A stretch of 20,813 nt of DNA from JBGUVL01 sp045134375 (GTDB lineage: Bacteria > Bacillota_I > Bacilli_A > Erysipelotrichales > Erysipelotrichaceae), in NCBI GenBank assembly GCA_045134375.1, contig JBGUVL010000010.1:1-20813 (forward strand), given 5' to 3'. The translations under genes were made by a program, and so were the position numbers. Within the stretch, counting starts at the first letter, position 1, and every line of letters starts with the position of its first letter. The notes below the pieces were generated by a model, which saw nothing but the letters and a program-made list of their open reading frames with translations, ran no database searches and had not been told where the DNA came from. Below are positions 1 through 5,865 of the stretch, piece after piece.

Positions 1-3
1 AAT

Positions 4-66
4 TTGACCACCAAAGTTGACCACTAAAGTTATCCCCCTAAAGAGACCCCTAAACTTTAGACCCCC
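4..66. repeat. Degenerate 13-15 nt tandem repeat at window edge
   Basis: Consecutive units read TTGACCACCAAAG (4-16), TTGACCACTAAAG (17-29), TTATCCCCCTAAAG (30-43), AGACCCCTAAACTTT (44-58) and a decayed AGACCCC unit from 59. The first two differ at one base and later units diverge and become C-rich. Read on the minus strand the core is GTGGTCAA. Multiple short GTGGTCAA-like repeats are reminiscent of the ends of IS21-type elements, but no transposase is in the window, so this origin is inference only. No spacers are present, so it is not a CRISPR array. Confidence 0.5.
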
Positions 67-84
67 AGAAAATTTGATTACCCA

Positions 85-114
85 AAAAGAAAAGGCAATG
101 TTGCCTTTTCTTTT
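85..114 (-). terminator. Terminator of lysC
   Basis: A perfect 14-bp inverted repeat (85-98 with 101-114, 2-nt loop) lies just beyond the lysC stop codon. On the minus strand the descending arm is TTGCCTTTTCTTTTT, giving a GC-poor hairpin whose 3' arm is itself U-rich. The symmetric A/T-rich arms mean it could also work on the plus strand. Confidence 0.75.
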
Positions 115-117
115 GGA

Positions 118-1317
118 TTATAGATCAAATGCTTCGGCTAATACGGTAACTGCCTTTTCTTTATCTTCAAAACGAATGGATAGTGAGATCGAAATTTCAG
201 AAGAAGTGATTTGGAAATAAGGAATTTGATGTTGGTTTAAAGTAGAAAGTACTTTAGCAGCAATTCCACTATGAGTTGAAATACCAACACCAACAAGAGA
301 TAGTTTCACTAATCCAAGCATACGCTTCACTTCATAGTGTTCACTTAGTTCATGTAAGTGTTCTAAAATATGGTCGGATTGCTCACTACTGCAATACAAA
401 GAGAAATTAACGTTACCATTATCTTTAATTTGTTGTGAAATCGTGTCTAAATTAATATTCATCTTAGCAATCATGGCGAATAGTTCACCTAAGAATTTTC
501 CATCGTTAGGTATATTATTGACACGTAGGATGGCATAATCTTCTTTAATACTAATACCAGTAATTGGCATATCTTCTAAATGTTTTGTTTTTTCCATGAT
601 GTAGGTTCCCTTCTTCTTGTCCTTTTCTAATGCTTTTCCTAAAAATAGTTTGACCTGATATTTACTGGCAAGTTCAACGCTTCTTGTCTCTAGTACGCCT
701 GAACCAAGGCATGCCATTTGCATCATTTCATTATAGGTAATTTCTTGCAATCGTTTTGCTTTTGGATAGAGACGTGGATCAATGGTATAAACCCCATTCA
801 CATCGGTATAAATGTGACATTCCCATCCTAATTTAGCAGCTAATGCAACGGCAGTGGTATCACTGCCACCTCGTCCTAATGTTGTGATTTCCCCATTTTC
901 GGTAGCCCCCTGGAAACCAGCAACAACGACAACTTTTCCTTCTGACAAATGCTGATTTAATGTGGTAATGTCAATATCTTTGATACGTGCATGAGCATGA
1001 TGATGACTTGTGATAAAACCACATTGGTATCCGGTTAATGAAATGGCAGGGATACCTAATGCGCTAATTGCCATTGCAAGTAAGGTAATGGTTCTTTGTT
1101 CTCCTGTGGAAAGAAGAGAATCCATTTCTCTTGTATTTCTTCCTCCACCAACGGAGTTTGCCATTGCGATTAGTTTGTTTGTTGTTTTCCCCATAGCACT
1201 AGCAACAATCACAAGATTGTGACCAGCTTCTTTCATTTCCTTTACGTGTTGTGCAATTGCCTTGATCTTATCAATATCGGCAACGCTTGTTCCTCCATAC
1301 TTTTCTACTACATTCAT
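118..1317 (-). CDS. lysC: Aspartokinase, LysC type
   Basis: Phosphorylates aspartate to 4-aspartyl phosphate, the first step towards lysine/diaminopimelate, threonine and methionine, in the cytoplasm. The 399-residue product has the amino-acid kinase fold first: KYGGTS at 6-11, STGEQ at 70-74, the GRGGSDTT nucleotide/aspartate loop at 148-155 and TDVNGVYTIDPR at 171-182. Two C-terminal ACT domains follow (about 255-399), the usual site of end-product feedback. Length matches Bacillus-type monofunctional aspartokinases of about 400 residues. The start is supported by a GAGG ribosome site 8 nt upstream. It is transcribed alone: its own promoter is upstream and a hairpin follows the stop. The mRNA leader is only about 24 nt, so there is no room for a lysine riboswitch. 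Which amino acid inhibits it cannot be read from sequence. Confidence 0.96.
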   Translation of the reverse strand: MNVVEKYGGTSVADIDKIKAIAQHVKEMKEAGHNLVIVASAMGKTTNKLIAMANSVGGGRNTREMDSLLSTGEQRTITLLAMAISALGIPAISLTGYQCGFITSHHHAHARIKDIDITTLNQHLSEGKVVVVAGFQGATENGEITTLGRGGSDTTAVALAAKLGWECHIYTDVNGVYTIDPRLYPKAKRLQEITYNEMMQMACLGSGVLETRSVELASKYQVKLFLGKALEKDKKKGTYIMEKTKHLEDMPITGISIKEDYAILRVNNIPNDGKFLGELFAMIAKMNINLDTISQQIKDNGNVNFSLYCSSEQSDHILEHLHELSEHYEVKRMLGLVKLSLVGVGISTHSGIAAKVLSTLNQHQIPYFQITSSEISISLSIRFEDKEKAVTVLAEAFDL

Positions 1318-1347
1318 ACTTAATCCTCATTTTATCTCAACCACTAA

Positions 1348-1376
1348 ATTATAGTATAGTTGGAAAAGGGAAACAA
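1348..1376 (-). promoter_or_regulatory. lysC promoter (sigma-A type)
   Basis: On the minus strand, TTGTTT (1371-1376), a 17-bp spacer and a perfect TATAAT (1348-1353). Predicted transcription start is near 1341, leaving a leader of about 24 nt before lysC. Confidence 0.7.
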
Positions 1377-1426
1377 TAAATTTTAAAATTATCTTAGATA
1401 AATCATTAAAAAAATTTACATAGAAA

Positions 1427-1452
1427 AGAAAAAAGCACGCGGATTGCGTGCT
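1427..1452 (-). terminator. Terminator of the 62-residue membrane protein gene
   Basis: AGCACGC (1434-1440) pairs perfectly with GCGTGCT (1446-1452) around a 5-nt loop. On the minus strand the hairpin is followed by TTTTTTCTTTTC. The stem begins inside the stop codon of the gene. Confidence 0.85.
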
Positions 1453-1639
1453 AACGATAGCTATCTGCGACATTGCTGTCCAAAGCCATACGTTCCATCA
1501 TAGCATCCTGCAGTGCTAGTGCTTTATTATAAAAACGGTCTTGATAAAAGTTTCCGATTAATGAGATAAATGCCACCAGCGAGATAAACAGAATGTAGCA
1601 ATTTTTAAGATTTAGTTTTCGTTTCTTTGTCATTCTCAT
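1451..1639 (-). CDS. Small single-pass membrane protein, candidate SOS cell-division inhibitor
   Basis: No family is recognised. The 62-residue product has a basic N-terminus (RMTKKRK), one hydrophobic segment at about 13-30 and a soluble tail of about 32 residues. The positive-inside rule places the tail outside the cell. A strong ribosome site (GGAGG, 8 nt upstream) picks the first of two close ATG codons. It is monocistronic: a consensus promoter precedes it and a good terminator follows. It is divergent from the LexA/CI-type repressor, and dyad operators cover its promoter. Established cases with this layout are YneA (Bacillus) and SosA (Staphylococcus), small membrane-anchored division inhibitors next to lexA. 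This protein lacks the LysM domain of YneA. The division-inhibitor role is inferred from layout, size and topology only. A toxin or stress-signalling peptide is the main alternative. Confidence 0.75.
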   Translation of the reverse strand: MRMTKKRKLNLKNCYILFISLVAFISLIGNFYQDRFYNKALALQDAMMERMALDSNVADSYR

Positions 1640-1655
1640 TAGTGTTTCCTCCCTG

Positions 1656-1742
1656 TGTAGAATATCTGTCTACAATGATATTCTAATGTTGTGTAGACGT
1701 TTTGTCAATGATTTTTATAAATTTGTTGAAAAATATTCTACA
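1656..1742. promoter_or_regulatory. Operator cluster TGTAGA-N7-TCTACA in the divergent promoter region
   Basis: O1 (1656-1674) is a perfect dyad, TGTAGA-N7-TCTACA, covering the predicted start of the small gene. O3 (1724-1742) is TGTTGA-N7-TCTACA with one mismatch and overlaps the -35 of the repressor gene. A weaker O2 (1692-1710) has an intact TGTAGA left half and a poor right half, and overlaps the -35 of the small gene. A second, overlapping 9-bp inverted repeat, TAGAATATC (1658-1666) with GATATTCTA (1677-1685), covers the -10 of the small gene. The arrangement predicts repression of the small gene and autoregulation by the adjacent repressor. Binding itself is inferred. Confidence 0.72.
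1680..1708 (-). promoter_or_regulatory. Strong promoter of the small membrane protein gene
   Basis: On the minus strand, a perfect TTGACA (1703-1708), a 17-bp spacer and TAGAAT (1680-1685). Predicted start is near 1673, inside operator O1. A near-consensus promoter under operators is what is expected of a tightly repressed, inducible gene. Confidence 0.8.
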
Positions 1743-1753
1743 TTTGATAAAAT
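1726..1753 (+). promoter_or_regulatory. Promoter of the XRE-S24 repressor gene
   Basis: TTGAAA (1726-1731), 16-bp spacer, TAAAAT (1748-1753). The -35 lies inside operator O3, suggesting autorepression. Confidence 0.6.
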
Positions 1754-1778
1754 AGAAATAGGAAATGGAGGCGTTGTG

Positions 1779-2426
1779 ATGAAAAGTGTTGGACAACGAA
1801 TTCGAGAAAGAAGAGAAAGTCTGCATATGTCGCAAGAAGAACTAGCAAACCGACTGGGATATAAATCGCGTTCTTCCATTAATAAAATTGAAATTGATGG
1901 TCGTCGTGTACCGCAAAATAAAATTAAAGATATTGCGGATGCATTGCAGACAACTCCTGCTTACATCATGGGATGGGAAGAAGAAACCGTAAAAGTAGAA
2001 CCGTTGTTTTTGGAAAGTAGCTTTTTGCGGATTCCACTTTTTGATGGATTATCTTGTGGAACAGGTGCTTTTGTGGATGAACAAGCAATGGATTATATTA
2101 CGATTCCTTCTACCATGTTAAAACCAAATCGCGAATATTTTGCGAATTATGCCAGTGGCGATAGTATGATTGGACAAAATATTCAAGATGGCGATTTGAT
2201 GATTTTTGAGCGTTGTTCCCAGATTGAAAACGGACAGATAGGTAGCTTCATTTTGGATGGAGAGGAAGCGACTTGCAAGATATTTAAGCGCGATCGCAAG
2301 ACCGGTTTGATTTTGTTGTTACCGGCTAATAATGCTTATGATCCGATTCCTATTCAGCGAGATAATCATCAGTTTCGCATCGTAGGGAAATTGGCGTTAG
2401 TCATCAATAATCGTCAGAACAGCTAA
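1779..2426 (+). CDS. LexA/CI-type self-cleaving repressor (XRE HTH + S24 peptidase)
   Basis: A 215-residue transcription repressor. Residues 4-67 form an XRE/Cro-CI helix-turn-helix (MSQEELANRLGYKS is the core). Residues 85-212 are a LexA/UmuD-like S24 peptidase: catalytic Ser129 in SGDSM, Lys167 in TCKIF, and a probable self-cleavage bond Cys93-Gly94 in SCGTG. Such proteins lose DNA binding when RecA filaments stimulate self-cleavage after DNA damage. The reading frame is open from 1686, but the AGG-rich ribosome site at 1766-1771 selects ATG 1779, 7 nt downstream. The earlier codons run through the promoter. It differs from canonical LexA, which has a winged helix-turn-helix, and resembles phage CI or streptococcal HdiR. 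No other phage genes are near, so it may be a host SOS regulator. It ends in a terminator that overlaps its stop and the convergent WYL gene. Confidence 0.92.
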   Translation: MKSVGQRIRERRESLHMSQEELANRLGYKSRSSINKIEIDGRRVPQNKIKDIADALQTTPAYIMGWEEETVKVEPLFLESSFLRIPLFDGLSCGTGAFVDEQAMDYITIPSTMLKPNREYFANYASGDSMIGQNIQDGDLMIFERCSQIENGQIGSFILDGEEATCKIFKRDRKTGLILLLPANNAYDPIPIQRDNHQFRIVGKLALVINNRQNS

Positions 2427-2445
2427 TCAGCATTAGCTGTTTTTT
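2418..2445 (+). terminator. Terminator of the repressor gene, overlapping the convergent gene end
   Basis: AACAGCTAA (2418-2426) pairs with TTAGCTGTT (2433-2441) around a 6-nt loop and runs into six T residues. The stem contains the repressor stop codon, and the whole element lies over the last codons of the minus-strand WYL gene. The two coding regions overlap by 4 nt. Confidence 0.88.
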
Positions 2446-3394
2446 CATATTGCGCAAGTGTTGCTTTTAATTCTTCCATGATTTCTTCTTTCAAATGGTT
2501 TGGAGCGATGATTTCACAATCTTTTCCTAAAGAGAGAATAAAACTTTTTAGGCGCATTTCACCAGCCATCATAAAACGAATCGTTAAAATGTTATCTTGA
2601 TACGTTTTATGAATCAGATTTTCGATTTCTCGCTCATTGATCAAACGTGCTTGAATACCAAATATCTTCAGCTCTACTTCATAGAGGTCTTTCATTATGG
2701 AATTGCTACCGACATGATCTTTGACTTGAAAGTGAGGATCTCTAAGAAAATGTTTGTTTTCTATTCTGAGATTTTGCATTCGTTCTTTGACGATTTTGAA
2801 AAATTTGAAGCAATGTGTTTTTTTCATCGTAGCGTCATAAGCTAATAAATAAAATCCATCCTCATTCACGATTAATTCGTAGGGATGCACCCGTCGTCTT
2901 TCGCTTTGGTTGGAACGATTTGGTAGATAATCAAAGGTAATGCTTTGATTATGTTCTTTGGCGATACTAATTTGATCTACCATCTGATTTTCTTCTTCGC
3001 TTAATACACTTTTTGCATCGTTTAGATAAATGGTTGAGACTTTTCTTTCTGGTGTTGTATTTCTAGCTTGTAATTTATTTAAGACCATCTCCAATGGTTT
3101 TAAATAAAGAAAGTTTTTGGCTGATTGCAAATAGATGATGGCTTCCTCTAAGGCTTGTTTTTCTTTCTTGTTTAGATGTAACGCAGGAAACAGATTTTTT
3201 TTATTAAGCCGATAGCCACCATTGTATCGTCCTCGAATACATTCAATTTCAAAACCGGCAAGTTCAAGCTCCTTTTTAAATTCTGCGATATTACGCGGAT
3301 TGGTTTCGAGTCGTTGTGCTAATTCTTGTTTAGTGATTGGGGTGTTTCTTCCATAGAGGATCAACAACATTTCAATGCATAATGCCGTTCTCAT
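2423..3394 (-). CDS. WYL-domain transcriptional regulator
   Basis: A 323-residue regulator. Residues 1-58 form an N-terminal winged helix-turn-helix of the HTH_11/DeoR-like kind (ITKQELAQRLETNPRNIAEF). A WYL domain follows at about 145-215, with the name motif present as FYL (181-183) in a context typical of the family (HPYEL, then LAYD), and a C-terminal WCX-like extension. WYL proteins act as ligand- or nucleic-acid-responsive regulators, often in stress or defence settings. The ligand here is unknown. The frame is open to 3457, but AAGGAG just before ATG 3394 gives the start. The longer version would run into the upstream ankyrin gene. It lies 16 nt downstream of that gene, so the two are probably cotranscribed. 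No terminator on its own strand is evident. Confidence 0.88.
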   Translation of the reverse strand: MRTALCIEMLLILYGRNTPITKQELAQRLETNPRNIAEFKKELELAGFEIECIRGRYNGGYRLNKKNLFPALHLNKKEKQALEEAIIYLQSAKNFLYLKPLEMVLNKLQARNTTPERKVSTIYLNDAKSVLSEEENQMVDQISIAKEHNQSITFDYLPNRSNQSERRRVHPYELIVNEDGFYLLAYDATMKKTHCFKFFKIVKERMQNLRIENKHFLRDPHFQVKDHVGSNSIMKDLYEVELKIFGIQARLINEREIENLIHKTYQDNILTIRFMMAGEMRLKSFILSLGKDCEIIAPNHLKEEIMEELKATLAQYEKTANAD

Positions 3395-3410
3395 AAGCTC
3401 CTTTCTGTGG

Positions 3411-3758
3411 TTAATGGGCAATACTGGTAGCGGCAAAACGTAATGGCAGTTCACCAAATGTGGAAGAAGGATGATATGCCTTCGGCTGAATTCCTAAAAT
3501 TGCCATAGGAAGTACCATATCACCTAACCCCATTTCTAATGCGAAGCCCATCGCTTCTTCGCATTGCAGCGCGCCTTTTCGAATCAATAACATAGCGATT
3601 TCTTTATGTTCTAAATAAATCGCATGGAATAAAATGGGATAGCCATTAAAGATCCAACTTGGATTTGCTCCTTCTTGTATTGCTTTTTCCACTTCTGCGA
3701 TTTGATCATCATAAACCGCATTGAGTAATCTTTTTGCGAGTTTGTTTGCTTTCATCAT
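3411..3758 (-). CDS. Small ankyrin-repeat protein
   Basis: A 115-residue cytoplasmic protein with ankyrin repeats. One clear unit spans about residues 12-62 (AVYDDQIAEVEKAIQEGANP, then ILFHAIYLEHKEIAMLLIRKGA), followed by a degenerate one. Ankyrin repeats bind other proteins, and there is no catalytic domain. The first ATG (3764) directly abuts the AAGGAG ribosome site, so translation more likely starts at ATG 3758 (6-nt spacing) or ATG 3755. It leads a pair with the WYL regulator, which could mean a sensor/regulator partnership, but partner and function are unknown. It is divergent from the alkD-like operon. Confidence 0.75.
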   Translation of the reverse strand: MMKANKLAKRLLNAVYDDQIAEVEKAIQEGANPSWIFNGYPILFHAIYLEHKEIAMLLIRKGALQCEEAMGFALEMGLGDMVLPMAILGIQPKAYHPSSTFGELPLRFAATSIAH

Positions 3759-3896
3759 TGTCATCTCCTTATTTCTACACTTTTATGATAGCATTCAAAC
3801 TTACATTATTTATGTTAGTTTAAAAAATAAATATTGTAAAGAAAAACGATATTTTTCAAGGATCAAAAGAGGGATTGGAGTTAAGAAAATGATTTT

Positions 3897-3927
3897 TTGA
3901 CCATTGCTATTTATTTTATGCTATATT
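3897..3927 (+). promoter_or_regulatory. Promoter placing the transcript start at the alkD start codon
   Basis: TTGACC (3897-3902) and an extended -10, TGC-TATATT (-10 hexamer 3922-3927), spacer 19 bp. The expected start point, about 7 nt after the -10, is position 3934, the A of the ATG. No ribosome site lies between them. Confidence 0.55.
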
Positions 3928-3933
3928 GTAATC

Positions 3934-4665
3934 ATGAAAACGAATTTAAATGATTGGATCAAAGAACAATTAAAAGAACATCAAGATTATGCCTATGCTC
4001 GTTTTCAAAAACGGATTATTCCCAACTGTGATACGATCCTAGGAGTACGAACACCAGTGCTTAGAAAATTAGCCAAGCAATTAGCAAAAGGAGAGGTAGA
4101 AACGTATCTGAAGCAAGCTTGTGATGATTCTTATGAAGAAGTATTGTTACAAGGAATGGTGATTGCTTATGCTTTTCAAGAATGGGAGGTTGCGCAACCG
4201 TTTATCGATGGCTATGTCTTGAAAATCGATAATTGGGCATTGTGCGATTTATTCGTCAGCAGTTTAAAATTAACAAAAAAGTATTTAGAAGAAATGTACG
4301 ATTGGCTGGTTTCCTATACAAAGGCAGAATCTGCGTATAAAATTCGTTTTGGGGTTGTTATGTTGTTGACCTACTATCGATTTTCAAAGTATTGTGATTG
4401 TGTTCTTCCGTTGCTTGGTGAGATTCATCATGAAGATTATTATGTCAAAATGGCAGTTGCTTGGGCGATCTCTATGTTTTATATTGAGGAAAATTGCCGT
4501 GAGCAGACCTTGCGTTATTTAACATTATGGAAAGATCATCCAGAGTGTCTTGATGATTTTACTTATCATAAAGCGATTTCTAAAATTTTGGATTCCAAAG
4601 TGGTGAGCCAAGAAGAAAAACAGAAATGGAAGAAAATGAAACGAAAGGGATTGACCAATATATGA
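3934..4665 (+). CDS. AlkD-like DNA alkylation-repair glycosylase
   Basis: A 243-residue all-helical HEAT-like repeat protein of the AlkC/AlkD family. These excise alkylated bases such as N3-alkyladenine and N7-alkylguanine without base flipping. Residues known to matter in Bacillus cereus AlkD have counterparts here: Trp101 and Asp105 in NWALCD, Arg138 in YKIRF and Trp177 in AVAWAI. The conserved TYHKAISKILDS tail (about 210-221) is present. The frame is open from 3904, but that 10-codon extension reads through the -10 region. ATG 3934 fits the family N-terminus. There is no Shine-Dalgarno sequence and the predicted transcript starts at this ATG, so the mRNA may be leaderless. It heads an overlapping operon with an unknown protein and an exonuclease. 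Confidence in the family is high; the exact lesion range is not readable. Confidence 0.92.
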   Translation: MKTNLNDWIKEQLKEHQDYAYARFQKRIIPNCDTILGVRTPVLRKLAKQLAKGEVETYLKQACDDSYEEVLLQGMVIAYAFQEWEVAQPFIDGYVLKIDNWALCDLFVSSLKLTKKYLEEMYDWLVSYTKAESAYKIRFGVVMLLTYYRFSKYCDCVLPLLGEIHHEDYYVKMAVAWAISMFYIEENCREQTLRYLTLWKDHPECLDDFTYHKAISKILDSKVVSQEEKQKWKKMKRKGLTNI

Positions 4666-5267
4666 AATCATTCGAAGAAACAAAGAGAAAAACAAAGAAG
4701 GATTGCTATGGGAAGCACTATTTTGAAAAATATGCAGCGCTAACTTTGAGTCATATATTTTCTATCCCAGAGCAAGAAATTTTGTTATCCGACTGTCCTG
4801 ATCTTAGGATTTCATCCTTACAAATGGGAATTGAAGTAACGCAAGCAATCAAGAGCGATCTTGTGTTTTATAAACGAAAACAGGATCTTTATGAAACAAG
4901 GATGATGAATCCCTTTGATCAAATAGAGCGATTGAATGAAGAGGATGATTTGGATTGCTATTTTAAAAAAATAGCGGAAGCCATCCAGCGGAAAATAGAA
5001 AAAAGTGTGCATTATCAAAGTTATGAACACAATGGACTCTATATTTTCACACATTGTGATCATCTTTCTTTACCAGCGCTTGTTTCTTTTTTTCAAGAAC
5101 AATCCTTTGATCAAAGTTTCTATCATGAAATCTATTTGAATGCAATGAATGAGCTTTATCGCTATCATATGAATGAGGAACGATGGGAACAATACCATTT
5201 CTACAACAGTGATTTATTATTGATGAATTATGCGGCATTACGTTATGAGGAGGAATTTGATCGATGA
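4662..5267 (+). CDS. Unknown protein, possible PD-(D/E)XK-like nuclease fold
   Basis: Function not recognised with certainty. The 201-residue protein starts with a Lys-rich helix, then KHYFEKYAALTLSHIF (18-33). It then has a Pro46-Asp47 strand (SDCPDLRI) followed by GIEVTQAI (56-63). The spacing Asp47...Glu58-Val-Thr resembles degenerate restriction-endonuclease-like proteins that carry an IEVT motif, but the canonical lysine is replaced and could have moved. No membrane segment or signal peptide is seen. The start ATG 4662 overlaps the stop of the alkD gene (ATGA); an in-frame ATG at 4626 has no better ribosome site. The stop in turn overlaps the exonuclease start. Tight coupling to a DNA glycosylase and a 3'-5' exonuclease suggests a DNA-processing role, which is inference. 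Confidence 0.72.
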   Translation: MKSFEETKRKTKKDCYGKHYFEKYAALTLSHIFSIPEQEILLSDCPDLRISSLQMGIEVTQAIKSDLVFYKRKQDLYETRMMNPFDQIERLNEEDDLDCYFKKIAEAIQRKIEKSVHYQSYEHNGLYIFTHCDHLSLPALVSFFQEQSFDQSFYHEIYLNAMNELYRYHMNEERWEQYHFYNSDLLLMNYAALRYEEEFDR

Positions 5268-5824
5268 TAAAAAAGCGAGGGAATAAACAGTGTGAGTTTT
5301 GCGCCAATTATGTGGTTGTTGATATTGAAACAACTGGTTTGAAGGCGGAAACAAGTGAAATCATTGAAATTGGTGCAATCAAAGTAGTCAATCATGAAAT
5401 TGTCGATCGTTTTAATGTTTTGATCAAGGCAGATCAACCTTTGCCTCCTTTCATCACTACTTTGACGGGAATTGACGATTCCCTATTAAATAAAGAAGGA
5501 AAGAGGAAAGAAGAAGCATTCAGTGAATTTTTGTTGTTTGTTAATGAAGATCTTATCGTGGGACATAATGTCAATTTTGATTTGGGCTTTTTATCCTATC
5601 ATCTCTATGAGACTCTTGGAGTTTATTTGAGTAATCCCTACAGCGATACTCTTTATTTTTCCCGTCGTTATTTAGGAAAAAGAGTAGCCAATCACAAGTT
5701 ACAGACACTGACACAATATTTTGGATTTTCCTATCAAGGAGCCCATCGTGCTTTGGCAGATTGCCATTTTACCTATCAAGTCTATGAAGCTTTGTTGGAA
5801 TTATCACTAGGATATCGTTCATAA
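5264..5824 (+). CDS. DEDDh 3'-5' exonuclease (DnaQ/PolC epsilon-like)
   Basis: A 186-residue stand-alone exonuclease of the DnaQ superfamily. All catalytic positions are visible: Asp20 and Glu22 in VVDIETTG (ExoI), Asp106 in GHNVNFD (ExoII), and His161 with Asp166 in HRALADC (ExoIII, the DEDDh type). It removes nucleotides from 3' ends of DNA or RNA with two metal ions. The ATG overlaps the preceding stop (ATGA) and has GAGGAGG 10 nt upstream. There is no polymerase or helicase domain attached, so it is not PolC or DinG. It sits third in the alkD operon, where it could trim repair intermediates (inference). Two N-terminal cysteines (10 and 13, CEFC) before the first strand are unusual and of unknown meaning. 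Confidence 0.9.
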   Translation: MIKKRGNKQCEFCANYVVVDIETTGLKAETSEIIEIGAIKVVNHEIVDRFNVLIKADQPLPPFITTLTGIDDSLLNKEGKRKEEAFSEFLLFVNEDLIVGHNVNFDLGFLSYHLYETLGVYLSNPYSDTLYFSRRYLGKRVANHKLQTLTQYFGFSYQGAHRALADCHFTYQVYEALLELSLGYRS

Positions 5825-5865
5825 TTACAAATGGATCATCATACACTAGACTAGGAGGTTTGTGT

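Noticed and set aside
4..83. CRISPR-like array at the window start
   Set aside because: Units are contiguous with no unique spacers and are only 13-15 nt long.
17..220. 67-codon plus-strand open frame at the left edge
   Set aside because: It runs through the tandem repeat, the lysC terminator and the antisense of lysC, has no ribosome site and no recognisable protein features.
1318..1450. Possible lysine riboswitch before lysC
   Set aside because: The promoter lies at 1348-1376, leaving a leader far too short for the lysine aptamer of about 170 nt.
1686..1778. 31-residue N-terminal extension of the repressor
   Set aside because: It would start inside the promoter/operator region, before the -10. 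The GGAGG before ATG 1779 and the family N-terminus both favour the shorter form.
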